Shown here in pieces: positions 1-12,658 of a stretch of DNA of 60,000 nucleotides (its first letter is position 1; each line of letters starts with the position of its first letter). A model generated the notes under the pieces. That model did no database searches. It was not told where the DNA came from and saw only the letters and a list, made by a program, of their open reading frames with translations. Source of the stretch: Strigamia acuminata (lineage: Eukaryota; Arthropoda; Chilopoda; Geophilomorpha; Linotaeniidae); the NCBI GenBank assembly GCA_949358305.1, contig OX442315.1:18876427-18936426 (forward strand), given 5' to 3'. Made by a program: the position numbers and the translations under genes.

Positions 1-950
1 AAAATTTTGCAAAAAAGTAAAATTTCAATCAAATTTCAATGGAAACAAGTGAAAATTCAATGAAATTTTTGAAATTTCGATCAAAATATGGTAAACAATT
101 GTAATAAGAGCCGCGGCTCAGGATGCCCGTTTTGAATAAGAGCCGCGGCTCAAATTCGAGAAAATACGGTATCTGTCTGGAGATAACTTGCTTCGTTTAA
201 CAACACATCATTATGTAAATAAGAAGCGTGAAATTAAGAAAATTATCTCAGAAAAATGCATCTAAAATGCACGAAAAGGAATGACTCGGCAATTTTTTTT
301 TTCATTTTTATTTATATAAATATTTTTTTTTGTGGTAAATCACTCGGAATAAAACCATATCAAAACGGCATTTAAATCTAATTTTTCCTACTTTGCAAGA
401 CATTCCGTAATTTATTTACTGTCGAATGAAAATCTATGGGGCGAGCCATTCGAAATTAGATTTCACTGCAATGCAGGAATGAATCGCAGAGAAGCCCATC
501 CTAAGGTAAATTTGTCTAATAAAAACTAATACAAAAAAGAATAGAAAGTGACCTTCTGTTGAATAATAAATTAGTCAATACTTTGGCATTCTCTCCGGCT
601 TAAAGGCAAATAAAGCATTTATGCACACACCACGCAGTTCAGAAAATCGACATCTTTTGTCCACTACTTAATTATCCTTAACTCTATGATGTACATTAAC
701 GATTTTGTCATTATAACAGTGCTTAACCTGCAAACAAACAACAAGCGAGATAAAATCAATTCAAATCTATTGATTGGTTATTGTATTCAGGAAGAAAAAA
801 GGGTTTTTTTAGCAGCTTTGTCGGACTCAGACACACTCATATGCAAAAAGATTATTTTTAATAATTGTTCTGCTTGTTAAACGAACACAAAACACTCGTT
901 ATAAAAATATTTTTTTCTTTAACAGAAAATTAAAATTAAAATTAACCAAA
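1..950. other. no gene seen (window edge)
   Basis: This is AT-rich sequence with no supportable exon on either strand apart from the palindromic repeats at 103-152. It may be the last intron or downstream part of the minus-strand gene that starts at 2636. The open frame at 686-880 has no splice or coding support. Confidence 0.5.
103..152. repeat. two 18-bp direct repeats, each holding a 12-bp GC palindrome
   Basis: The 18-mer aataagagccgcggctca occurs at 103-120 and again, exactly, at 135-152. Each copy contains the perfect palindrome gagccgcggctc (108-119 and 140-151). Start-to-start spacing is 32 bp, about three helical turns. The surrounding 100 bp is built of loosely repeated aaatttcaat-like words. 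It could be the edge of a satellite or mobile element cut by the window, or a paired protein-binding site. No gene is visible here. Confidence 0.8.
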
Positions 951-955
951 CTTAC

Positions 956-2636
956 GTTGAGATGCACAAATCGTCTGCTCTTGCAGCTGAAGAGCAATCT
1001 GCTGAGTCGGCAGCAGGCCACTGACTGGTGGGTGTTCGCACGCGCCTCTGACGTCATTCCGTCTCATGCAGATGCACGTAGGAATGCGCCACCTGTCATT
1101 GAGGGTAAGCTCTGACCACGTGAGTACCTTCACGTCTAATGACATCAATTTGTGGTAAGTATCTTACCAGAATTTACCAAAAAAAGTGCTGACGACAATT
1201 TTTGTTGTGCACTTAACTGTAAATTTCAATTACAAGTGTCGATTCACTGCAGTTGTGGTTCGTTCGAATTCTAATCAAGTTTTAGACGTAATTTAGAATG
1301 TGCATTAGAATGAAACAGATGTTAATGCGTTTTATTATGAAAAGAAAAGAAAAAGAATGAAAAAATTCCTTCCGAGATATATTTTTAAAAAAAATATCTG
1401 TACCTAAGCATTCAAAGAGTTTTAATTCTGTGGGAAAAACATTAAATAACGAGAAATTCTAATGACACAAACACAATGAGGGTCACCTGAATCTTATCGA
1501 TTTGTAATACATTTTAAAGTCTACTATTGTCTAAACCAACGATTAAAGCCTTTTTTTTCTTTCTTTTTATTTCAACGAATCAATTCCAATTCCAATTCCA
1601 CATTCCCAAAATTCCTATAAATCGATAATATCCACGAGTTTAACAGAAAATGGCACCACACAATTCAACAAACACTACTGTAGTGTTCTTGCACTGCAAT
1701 TAATTTTTTACTTCGATTTGTTCATTTGATTTATACATAATGCACCAGTTACCATGACAACAAATGTTAAGGAGAAGCGGCGTCTAGACGAAGAAAGGCT
1801 CATATTATCCTTGACACATATTAAACCCACAAGCTACGAAACACTGAAGCCACTTTAGTTTAAATCAACGAAATGACACCTGCCAGTCGAAAATTTAAGT
1901 ATTTACAAATTAACAAACAAACAAAAAATTAATTCAATTTAAATTCTCCCCACATTTTGGGATTAAAATTAGCCAAATTGGTTTCTAACCTCGGCACGGA
2001 GCGCGGTCTAAATATATTTTCAACGTTGGAACCGATTATAAATAGCAAATTTCTTTTTTTTAACGCAGAAAATATAGTAATTGGGATCTAAGAGGTCATC
2101 ACCAGGTGCTTGCACTTCCCTCTAGCGGCAGGTGAGCCTTTAGATTCAAAACCCATCAGAGTTAAAAAAAAAAATAATGCATAAAATAACCATTAAAATT
2201 CTCATTGCAACTACAAAAGAACTACGTATATAAGAAATACTAACTCACTGCCCAACAAATAAATTTTCAAGAAAAACCCTTAAATATTCCAGTGTATATA
2301 TTACATTACTCTTACACCGGAATCAATAAACAAGGGTGTGTTAATTGTATATTTCAGAATAAATGTACTTCAATTTTCCCGTTGACTTAAACGTCTATGA
2401 AAACATTATGATAATAATACTGAATAAACACAAAAAATCTATATTTTCAATTTTAAATCAGAAATTGCACCGAAAATCAAATCAGGCGTTTTTGGCACGG
2501 TTTGGGTGCACTTACCTTGCGGAGTGTCAGATTCCCCTTTTTCCTTTACATTGAGCTGTAAATTTTGTAGCAGATTGTTTGCCGCTTGTTCAGCTGCTGC
2601 AAATTCTGTTGCCGCCTGTTCATCTGACGATGCCAT
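956..2636 (-). CDS. 5' part of an unidentified minus-strand gene (two candidate exons)
   Basis: I do not recognise this gene. Exon 1 is 2516-2636: an ATG at 2634-2636 opens 40 codons beginning MASSDEQAATEF, rich in Ala, Gln and Glu, ending at a good donor (CAAG|GTAAGTGC) in phase 1. A possible exon 2 is 956-1135. It stays open for 60 codons in the matching frame and ends at a good donor (CAAC|GTAAGTTTGG), but its acceptor (TGTCATTAG) has a poor pyrimidine tract. Exon 2 is clearly more GC-rich than its flanks and contains a TGACGTCA palindrome at 1049-1056, so it could instead be regulatory. The remaining exons would lie outside the window. Exon 1 is moderately likely and exon 2 is a guess. 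Confidence 0.4.
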
Positions 2637-4189
2637 TAAATGTTATTTGTTCGCACTTATTCGTCCAAAGTGGCGGGAAAGTTGACGCGACAAAGTTTTT
2701 TTTGTTGACCTGTAAGTAAGTTGATAGTCGTTGTCAAGGCGCACGGAATAATAAATAGTGAGCGTCGTTGTACAGTGGTTGAAAGCTGGCGGGACTATGA
2801 GGGAATTTGGAAGTTAGTTCCGAGAGGAGCGCTGGCGGAGAAGTAGGAACTGGGACGGGGTGAAGAACGAAGAGCGAGATCGTGCCGAGAGAAATAAACG
2901 TTAATCGAAGGTGGTAATCTAGGTTCGTGACGTATAGTCGCAGTGCATGCGATTAATATATGCGTACAATGAAAGTAGAACGAATAGGTGAAAATTAAGC
3001 GAGTGACATTTCAATTGCAGGATTTCCGTAGTGAGTTTCCAAGGTCGTTCCATTTTTTCCGACGCTAATTTAGCGAAAACGAGTTTAGATGATGAACTTT
3101 TGCCAAGGAGTGGTTTCCATAAATGGATAAGTGAAAAATTCCGCATCGAGAAGTGCACCCAATGTTTTGAACATGGCGTCGGTTTTTTATTTTATGCGAA
3201 ATAAGTTCTTTACATTTAAATTTAAATTTTGAGAAAACATCTTTCATTCAAGGTCTCTGGATATATGGTTTTTACTTTTTTTTAACCGCGGAAATCAATG
3301 GTGACCTTATTTTATGTCTATATTTACATTGTTATCGATCTGAATGGATTAAATAGAACTTTTCCGTTATCTTAGAAACCTTAGAAAGAATTCCCGCTCG
3401 TTTTAACGTTGGGCGGAGCAGAAATCGGAGCGAGATAAACGTAAAAGATGAGATAAAGAGAGTACGTCAAAATCCTTACCTATTATAAGTTGTTGAACTC
3501 GAAACTCGCCAAATTTTATATGAAATTCTAGCGCCTCAACGCGACTTATTTACGCCTTTTTTAAAAATAAATTAACGATCTATAACTGACATTACAGAAG
3601 CGTCGTTCGCAAGTTTCTTGTGGATGAGTCCACTGTTCGAAGATAGAGGGAAGTTAATGACATCTGTAACGAAATAAAACAAACACAAATTTTCCTCGTT
3701 GGTGTGTCGTATTGACTATAACTTTCACTTACATTTTAGTTTTCGTATATGAATAAAAGACAAAAGAACAAAAAAAATATAGGTTTAAATAAATGGGGTT
3801 ATGAATAAAGGCGTATTGTTAAATAATAAACAATAACAAAAAAATCCCAAGCGGTTTTCAATGGAGTTGATTTTTTTTTATTGTGATTTAAAACCAGAAC
3901 AACAAGTTTATTTGATCGTGACGGACGAATAGAGATAGTTGTTTTTCGTGTTAATTGGAGAGTATTTTCTTGCAATGTGAGTCAAGCACCATTTTAGTGC
4001 TTGAGGCCAAGTTAAATTGAATTTTCTAGGTCCAATTCGAGTCGCACTCAGCTTGCGTGTAATCCGAATCAATCTTTACTGAAATTTGTTACATAATTTT
4101 TTTTTATTTTTATACAAACTTGTTCATTAATCAATTAAACTGATAATGCAAGTTCAATCTCGGATGAATCAATAAACAAATTAATTGTT
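2637..4189. other. intergenic region, promoter side of the 2636 gene
   Basis: This stretch lies between the 5' end of the minus-strand gene starting at 2636 and the 3' end of the myosin light chain gene. The part at 2640-2930 is less AT-rich and is a plausible promoter or first-exon region for the minus-strand gene. The rest is AT-rich. A minus-strand AATAAA near 4106 could serve the myosin light chain transcript. I see no coding exon. Confidence 0.5.
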
Positions 4190-5854
4190 CTACTTCGCTT
4201 CTTCAGGGTACGGTCCAGCAACGACGTTTCTAATAAAAGCTACAAAAACAACATTTATTTAATTATCGAAAAATGCAAATACAAATTTAATCAATTCGAA
4301 TGAAATCTTACGTTCAAATTTGATAAATCCTTCGTCGTCTTCAGTTCCGGCGCAGATTTTAATGATCTCCATCACTTCAGCATCAGACAATTTCTCACCT
4401 ATTTATTGTAATTGAAAATTAAAAATTAATTTTAATAAAATAGATTAAAATTGAATGAATTACCTAAACTGAGAAGGACATGGGCCAATTCCGCAGCCAT
4501 CATGCAGCCGTTTTCTGCTTTATCGTAAACTTTCAAGCCTTCGAGAAAATCTTCAGCGGTTCCACAGTCTTTTTCTTTCTTAATTTGGCTGTAAATTGGA
4601 AGGAACTCGTCCACTGTTATGGTCTTCTCACCTATTAGTTAAAGTGAAAGGTTTTACGCTCATAAATCCATAGAAAGAGCATTGTGATTGATTATCGTTT
4701 AAAAGGTTAATCACACCTGTCTTTTTGGTTCCACCCATCTTTTCGATGATGGCAATGGTGGGATTAAGGTTGCAGGCTCTGAGGGCTTCGCCCAGATAAA
4801 AGGAGTCGATTTTTCCATTTCCTTCGAAGTCGTACACGTCAAAAACCAATTTTCCCTCTGTTTCAAGAACATTGATTAATTAATTGCGTTCATTAGACTG
4901 GAACTTATTTAATTAAACCCAGTGCTCTTAAATCCTGAAAAAAATATTGATTGTACTTTTTGTTTTGTTTTTTGTTGCTTCCCTAATAGGGAAGACGCAC
5001 AAAGATCCCAAATGCTATTTTAAGCCCACTTCCTTATAGAGGAACTTTCTGTCGGGAATTTTCTTTACTACACCGACTCGTTCCCAATTTATCCCTCACC
5101 TTGACGTCATAATTCGTGTCTGACCTAAATGCCAAGATTCTGTGCGAGCAAATGAATACTTTTTCAACGGAAAACGGAGAATTCTTTCTGAATGGCTTCT
5201 TTTCCTTTCACGCATGTTTATAAAGAAGCCAAACTTAAGGGGCAAAGAGAACAATTGATGAGAAATTCAGAAAATAAAGTAGAAAAGAATCTTTTCTGAG
5301 TCTTTGGAAGAATGAAACGTTTAAAATTACAGTTAATTTAAGAAGAGAATGAGCTTTTGGATTCGTTTTTAAAATTATTTACTTTAAACCCGCGCACAAG
5401 CGGCCCATGTATGGCAAGATGAGCGCACCCAATCTAAATTTAGCCCTCTAAGATGAAAATAGGAATGTAAAAACACCTCTAAAATCGAATTAGGTAATTA
5501 TACAAAGAATACTTTCGTAATACTCCCAGCAATACGTGCAAAAATACTTTAAAAGAAAAATAATAGTTAAATTTAAATAAACCGCAAAGTGTTAATTATA
5601 ATTTTTTTTTTAAATGATAAATATTGTTGCATATATTGAAAATAAAAGTTAATACTTACTCGCAACATCTTCTGGGCTTAAATCCGCCTAGAACGAAACG
5701 AATACCAATTAGTACGAGAAATGCTTAAACTGAATTAACTTAAATCAAACAAAAAAGTAATACAAAAATTGAAATTGAAATAAAATATTAAACGGAATAA
5801 AAGGAAACAAATTAATAGATTCTTCTATTTTCATTTATTCCTTTTTCTTACCAT
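4190..5854 (-). CDS. Mlc1: myosin essential (alkali) light chain
   Basis: The coding exons are 5852-5854 (the ATG alone), 5660-5687, 4717-4857, 4464-4631, 4312-4398 and 4190-4239. All junctions are GT-AG and in phase, and join to about 157 residues. Recognisable blocks are [53 protein letters not shown] and [15 protein letters not shown], matching insect Mlc1 in order. Like other essential light chains it is a calmodulin-fold protein whose EF loops have largely lost calcium ligands. It would bind the first IQ motif of the myosin heavy chain neck and stabilise the lever arm in muscle. The tail ends GPYPEEAK. Drosophila Mlc1 has alternative last exons; only one terminal exon is visible here. 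The start was chosen because the lone ATG exon has a good donor and yields the normal N-terminus. Confidence 0.93.
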
Positions 5855-5942
5855 TTCTTTGACTGAATGCTGAAGTGATGGCTCCTGGTATCTAGCTGAA
5901 TTAAAGAACTCAAAGTAGACGCGAAACGAAGCTGCATTTACG

Positions 5943-5949
5943 TTTTATA
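5943..5949 (-). promoter_or_regulatory. TATA box of the myosin light chain gene
   Basis: The minus strand reads GTATAAAACG here, a strong TATA box about 90 bp upstream of the ATG at 5854. A start site about 25-30 bp downstream would fall near 5915-5920, leaving a short 5' UTR. This fits a highly expressed muscle gene. Confidence 0.6.
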
Positions 5950-5954
5950 CTCGG

Positions 5955-6955
5955 ACCGGCAGATGGCGCCACTTGATTGAATACCTTTCTATATTTGGAA
6001 ATGCGTTGAAAACCGGGAGCCAGTTTATAATTACATTTACACACAAGCGAACATATTGCATTACACATGTGTTAATTCATTAACAACACTTTAATCTTAC
6101 ACTTTTATCCATTAAAAATCAGTCCGGCGGTAAATAAAAGAGGAAGCAGTGGGGAGTCTTCACTACCGCGCAACATGGCGGACACCGTAGTAAAGCATTG
6201 GATGTGCCCGTTCAGTTGATTGTGAAATGTGAATGGACCAAGGGTATTATCTCCCGACTAAAAATCTGTGTGGACAGTGAGAAGAAAAACTATTTCAAAC
6301 ATGATGGCCAAACCCTCCTCGTGTGGAATTTTAGGTGCGCTTGTATTTCCACCTTGCAGATTTTTCCTGCGATTATAGATCAAACAACACCACAAAAAGG
6401 AAGCGTGGACCATTTCTTGATCGATTGAATTTCCCAGAATAGCCGTATATTGCAAGTTGTAAAAATATCGTAATACAAGATGTTTCTTTTATTCTTTCAC
6501 GCTCGTATTGCTGCTGGTTTTGATTAGTCGTGCGGAATAAGTGATTTTTTTGCATTCATTTCGAGCTTCTACCGTTACACAAATGTAAATGTCAATTACT
6601 TGACTTAATTTTGCTCTTTGCAATGTATTTCTTAGCGATTAATTTTCCCGGATACCTAAGTTTAGGCTATGTGAAATCAATTCCAAATAGCTGGACTGAT
6701 TGTTACGAAATTACGGTCGAGTGGATTAGTGAAAACAACACGCAATATTTGTATATTTCGTGGCCAACAGGTAGAAAATTGATTGGTCCAGCTACGAAAA
6801 CAATGAGTAATTCCACGCATGGAAATGAGTCACCGCGGAAACTTATTGTCTTTTTCTATTTTTGTGTTAATTTACTAATTAATTAATGAACGCACATTTT
6901 TTGTTTGTTTTTCTAATGGATGCAATTTTGTTGTTTATTTTTCGTAGTGAATGAG
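5955..6955. other. region between the divergent Mlc1 and chimaerin genes
   Basis: This holds the upstream side of the minus-strand Mlc1 and the 5' side of the plus-strand chimaerin. At 6175 a well-placed CAACATGGCGGAC start opens only a 14-codon frame. It may be a 5' UTR exon or upstream ORF of chimaerin, because no donor in it joins in frame to the next exon. The open frame at 6611-6886 shows no splice or coding support. The first recognisable chimaerin exon begins after an acceptor at 6946-6947. Confidence 0.45.
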
Positions 6956-9288
6956 ATGGAGCGAAGAAGAAGTGACTTTCAGATACCCCCATTATGGAAG
7001 TCTTATTGTAAGCATCCGCTTTTAACACTTGATTAAATTAAGCCAAGTATTTTTTTTTATTTGTTGACCTTTTAATCTTTCAGTGTACCAATTGCAACAG
7101 CAAGCACCAATTCCACACAAAGTTGTGTGCATTAGAGAGGTAAAACTTGACACTGAATCATAAATACAAACTGATAAATCAATTCTATATTTATCGATTA
7201 TTATAGAAGCATAATAGGCCCCCATTTTACGGGAAGGAGTAAGTAGTCAGGATTTGTAACGATGAAAATTTGTTGGCTAATTTTAATTTTTTTTTTTTTT
7301 CGGAAGGTTTCACGGAATGATCTCACGAGAGCAGACGGATATCTATCTGAATGATAGAGAGGGAGCATATCTGGTTCGTGAAAGCCAAAGAGCACCGGGC
7401 ACTTTCACCCTTTGCATGAGGTAGTAATTAACTGACAGCAGGTGCATTCAATCTGCGAAAAGGAAAATAATGTATACATAAATAGTAGGAGCATTCATAA
7501 AGTCATTTAGTCGAAACGGCATTTTTAAAAAAAAATATTTAAACTGCTTTATTTAGTCTGTCTCAGTTGCAGTGGGCGTGCGCACAACATTGAAACAACA
7601 AAACATGTTTAAATACATGTTACACACGCCATTATGAATGTGCCTAATCGACATTAAGAATTCACTTTTGAAGCCGCAGATTGGACGCATTTGTTTGCCA
7701 AGTTTTTAAATTTATGTTTTAATAAATAAATTTTTTTACAGGTTCGGCGGTGTTACCAAAAACTTTAAATTGTATTACGATGGCCAGCATTTTGTTGGAG
7801 AAAAACGCTTTTATTCCATACACGATTTGGTGGCTGATGGGCTTATTGCTCTCTATTTGGAGATGAAAGCGGGTGATTACATTGCCATGATGTGCAACGA
7901 GTCTAACTACGAGCTCAGCCCTTACATGACTTTAAATTCTCGACGACGTAAACGTAACCGTCCCGATCCGGCATCGCCCGATTTTTACGAGCGACCACCT
8001 GGCGATGTTGTGACTAAAACGGTTCGAATGTTTGTTTTCAGTTGTTTTTTAATGGTTTTAAAATGTTTTTTCTCTCTCTCTGTATTAACAGGAAGAAATT
8101 CTGGCAGCTGCATTTGAAAGAAATAGCATTAATGTACAGAATTATGAGAAAACTCACGTGTTTAAGGTTAAAATTCGTAGTATTAAATTTTATTTATTTT
8201 CTAATTTTTCCTTTTCTTTTGTTAACAGGTGCATAATTTTAAAGGTCTTCACTGGTGCGATTTTTGTGGGAATTTTATGTGGGGTTTAATTGCTCAGGGT
8301 GTAAAATGTGAAGGTATTTAATTTTAATTGATATATATTTCCAATTGTTTTCTGAGTTTAACGTGATTTCAGATTGCGGATTCGGCGCGCACAAAAAGTG
8401 TTCTGAAAATGTACCTAACGATTGTTGTCCCGATCTGAAGCATGTGACGCGAGTGTATGGCACCGACCTCACAACTCTAGTCAAAGCGCACAATACTGTT
8501 AGACCTTTTGTAGTTGATATGTGTATCAAACAAATTGAACACAGAGGTAAATTCGTGCGATTAAATTTCCTAATAAAAACAAAAAAAATAAAATAAAATA
8601 TTATTTCTGTTTTGTAGGCTTAGGAGCTGAAGGATTATATCGAGTTTCGGGTTTTAATGATGATATTGAAGCTTTGAGGCTGACGATTGATAAAGGTTAC
8701 TTATATTTAAATTTTATTTGCCTTTAAAATAATTTTTTTTTACTTAGACGGCGAAGATTCGGACATCAGCCGTGATGCGTACGAAGACATTAATGTAATC
8801 GCTGGTGTTCTTAAACTTTATTTTCGTCTGCTTCCCATTCCATTGATAACTTTTGATGCGTACCCTCTTTTTCTTGCTGCTATTCGTAAGTTTTCTAGTT
8901 AGTATTTTTTTTTTAGTTTTGTTAATTATATTATTATAAAATTAAAGGAAAGCCATCTCAGGAGGAGAAACTGCCATTTCTAAAGGAAGCCATTATGACA
9001 TTGCCACCAGCACATTATCAAACTCTAAAATATTTAATGGCGCATCTCTACAGGTAACAAAATTCAATTTAATTTAATTTGATGTAAACGTGTTTTTTTA
9101 TATATATTTTTTTTAGGGTAGCGGAGAGGTCCAAAGAGAATTTGATGCCAACTCATAACTTGAGCACAGTTTTCTGTCCAACTCTGATGCGTTCGCCCGA
9201 CTTGGGCACACCTGATTTGTCCGTTTGGAAGTACGAGAGTGCTGCCATTGAAATGCTCATTACTCACCAAAAAATATTATTCGATTAA
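6956..9288 (+). CDS. chimaerin: SH2-C1-RhoGAP Rac GTPase-activating protein
   Basis: The coding exons are 6956-7007, 7084-7139, 7207-7238, 7307-7420, 7742-8021, 8092-8166, 8229-8313, 8373-8546, 8618-8695, 8748-8885, 8948-9053 and 9117-9288. They join in phase to 453 residues, close to the roughly 460 of vertebrate alpha-2 chimaerin. The N-terminus has the family block PPLWKSYLYQLQQ. An SH2 domain spans about residues 46-140 with the phosphotyrosine arginine in YLVRES (Arg71). The C1 zinc domain is at about 205-255 ([20 protein letters not shown]), expected to bind diacylglycerol. The RhoGAP domain is at about 270-453 with the arginine finger in GLYRVSG (Arg298). It should stimulate GTP hydrolysis by Rac downstream of lipid and tyrosine signalling. 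The donor after exon 5 (GTTCGA) is weak. The first exon enters at phase 1, so an upstream coding exon cannot be excluded; 6956 is the first in-frame ATG. Confidence 0.94.
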
Positions 9289-12200
9289 CAATGCGATCTG
9301 AAGTATTCAAGTTTCTAGACTAGATGGAACCATTTATCATTTGTAGAGATAAGTTACTCATTTTTTTAAAATATTTTTTTTTTAAGATATATTTTTTTTT
9401 TTAAAAAAAAACATTGTTTACTGTGGTCGAGAAAGATTTCAAAATGAAACATGAACGAGGCCAGTCGAGAAAAAATAATTGAAAGTTATCTTTCGTTGGG
9501 ATTTAAACCTTATAAAGACGAGACGATTCATTCGTATTAATTATGATGATTCATTTCTATTTCTACCTCAGCAATAAATTCTAATCATTTTTACGATCGT
9601 CGAGCTTTTATTTGACGAATATCCAATTCAAACCTAAGACGAAAGACAACTTGAGTTAATTAGATTATTTTAAAGATTCAGAACGGTTTCGTCCGATTTA
9701 TTCTCTCTATTTATACCTAAAATACTCCATTTATAACTTATTATAGGAATTTGTGTATGACTAACGACAGTTGACCCTAAATGTTTAAAAGTACATGTCA
9801 ATGCGATGAATCATCATACTGCTGGATGTTATTTTTATTTTGGTACTTGTTTTTTTGTGTCGCTGCTGACCAATCGATCAATAATTCATCATTTCCTTTT
9901 TTTATTTAACTCCACCCAAAAAATCAATACACAATCGTGATTCATTTATTCTGATTGAATTAAATGTAAATTCCTTCTCTTTTTGTATTATTGAGGCTGT
10001 GTTTTAGATATGAGATGCTTTAATTTGTGATTTCATTCAATTTGGAGCTGTGATAAAAGATGTTTGTAAATAGTTCATATACTTTAGCCCATTTTGTTTT
10101 GTTTTATAGTTTGCATTTTTCTTTGTTTTATTTGGAGAAAAGTTGGAATTTGGTAAGGCATATTGGTAAGAATAGTTCGGTTACAACGGTGAATAAAAAG
10201 CTGGAGAGTTTGGACACACAAACAATATTTCCGTAGCTCGATTTTGTTTTGATAAAATTAATTCGATTAAGGCGCTAGAAAATAGTTTGAAATGTAGCTT
10301 CCAAGATTCACCACTTGAGCTCACCAGTGCCTGTGTTTGAGTTGAGCAGTTTGTTTGTTTCCGTCACTGCGTAATCTCAGCTTGGCTAAATAATGAAGTT
10401 GTGAAGTTATAGCACTTGTGCTAATATTATCAAGTCGCAACACTCGAGAAAACATTATGGCCATTATTTTATATATTTTGTGACTTTTTCTCGAAATTTT
10501 TTTTATACGTAGCATATACATGTTATAGGAATTAGCTCATTTGAATATCTCTCCGATCAAATTTTGTAATTATAACTAAGAAAAAAAAATAATTAATAAT
10601 TATAATGGAGTTTTCTATTTGTAGTATTATTAGTATGTTGTGCTCTAAAAAAAAAAGTTGGCTGTCTTTTTATTTTATTTTAATATGAAGCCTAATCTGC
10701 TGTAATTCAAATTTGTATTTAAAAAAAGAAAAAAAAATTTAAAAATTGTTTAGAATGCGTAAATATTTTTGATTGCAGCAATTCAATGTTCCATACCTAA
10801 AAGACATTCATTTCTGAGTTGCTTCGGACAAACTAAAAAATAAAATTGAGATAAAAAAAGAAATTATTTGTAAATTTGCTTGTTATTCAATATGTGGCTA
10901 CATTTTGTCCCAATTCATTGCAAATTTCCTTGTTACATGATTAAAATAATGCGGTTTGCATTGTATTTATATTATACCCCCAGTTATTGATCAAATAATC
11001 TAGTAAATTGTGAAGAAAAGGATAATAAAAAAATAATAATAAAAAAATAAAGTAAGTGTTTCACGATTTTTTAAAATTAGATTTTGTAATAATATTTATA
11101 TATGTACAATTTTATTTACGGAGACGTAAAAAAGTAAAAATTCTTCGTGATTACATTGTCTTTGCTGTTTTATTTTCAAACGATTAAAGGACCCAGATTT
11201 ACGAGCATTCGGCTTTCTTCTTTTTTATTTACATTTACATAGCTAACGATTTATTATGACTGTATATCCTCGGTGAATTTAATTATTTTATTACAAAAGG
11301 GCAGAAAAAATATTTGGTTATGCAACGGATGAATTGGATTAGGTGGTCTGTGCGTATCAAGGGCGACCGAAGCTACCAAGCGTTTTATCATTGCCGAGAG
11401 CAAATGTTCATGTAATAGAAATTTGCAAACACAATCCTTGACAATTTGGTCAAGCGGATGCCAAATGACGAGTTAAGTTGGTTCGTTTCCGATAGTATTG
11501 CGAGAGAGAGACCAGAGAAGAGTTTTGTTTTGATAATTGCTGATAAGATAAGATGGCGCTTGACAAGGTCAAGAGAAAGCTGTGCTCGTAAAATAGGAAC
11601 GTATTATGCAGTAATAAAATTAGGAGAAGAAAGGATGAAAAGGACATTCACTCGCGCATTGTACGCTTCATGCCGATGACTCCGTTGGGTGGAGACTTTA
11701 AGTCAGATCAGATGGTCTCACGCGAAAATGAGAGGGGGAAAATAATGGATATGAATTTCTACATGGAGGAAAGCCATTAGAGATTATGTGATTTTTTTTA
11801 TTACCTTTTTTTTATTCTCTTCTTTTTTTTTGTTTTTAATTTCTCTTCCATAATTAATTTTAACTAAGGACCTTTTGTTGAGGTTTTTTGGATAAAGAAT
11901 GAGAAATACTTCCTCGTTTTTGGTGTTTTTAAAACAAATATTTGAGGCCAAATTGCCGAGTTTATAAAGCTTATCGTGTAGCAGCTGTTTAGTCAGGTGG
12001 TAGAATGGGTTTTTATTTTCTTTTTTAGTGTTTCAAAACGAGATAAGAAATTAATTTTTTTTTAAATAAAAATAAAAATGATATAACACGTGTGGATTCA
12101 GTGCAAAGATAATTGTGTTGAAAAGATATTAATTTCGTCTGATTACATCCATTTTTTTTCATTTTTTTTTTTAGATTTTAGATTTTAGTTTTTTTACTTA

Positions 12201-12658
12201 TCACAGTTTACACTTTTTTTTATCTAAATGTATATTGGCACAAAAACTTTTGTTATTAGTTATCAAATCGAAATGATTACAAAGAGGTATAAACTTTTTT
12301 TTTTATACTTACACGATAATATAGTTTAAAAAACAAACATTACGTCATGAAATAAAATTGACTAGTTGCGAGGCACAATAGGATAATAAAACATTATTTA
12401 AAAAATCTAGAAATTAACCCTAAAATAAAATCAAACTCGTTGAACAAAAACTGTTGTTTTAAAAGTTAAAACTCACTATTAGGTCACTGACACGCCCGTT
12501 TCGAACACATCAAGGTTCCATTTGATAAAAATCCCTTATTCGTTTTGATGACCGGTTTCGAGTTCTGCCCAACTATGCAAAACACGAGTCAAACCTTGAG
12601 AAAAATTACAAGCGACGTGGGCGGTTTGAAATCGCTGTTAACGCAGAACGAAACATTT
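9289..12658. other. chimaerin 3' UTR and intergenic region
   Basis: This is very AT-rich sequence. AATAAA hexamers at 9573-9578 and near 10192 could end the chimaerin mRNA. At 11531-11553 a cluster of TGATAA/AGATAAG motifs suggests GATA-factor binding. The open frames at 10321-10521, 11446-11679 and 11450-11647 overlap on opposite strands and have no splice or homology support. The part nearest 12658 should hold the 3' UTR of the minus-strand PRR15-like gene. Confidence 0.5.

Noticed and set aside
6611-6886. 91-codon plus-strand open frame upstream of chimaerin
   Set aside because: No acceptor or donor links it in phase to the first chimaerin exon, and its composition is that of AT-rich non-coding DNA.
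11446-11679. 77-codon plus-strand frame, fairly charged
   Set aside because: An equally open frame overlaps it on the minus strand, and there are no splice sites or recognisable motifs.
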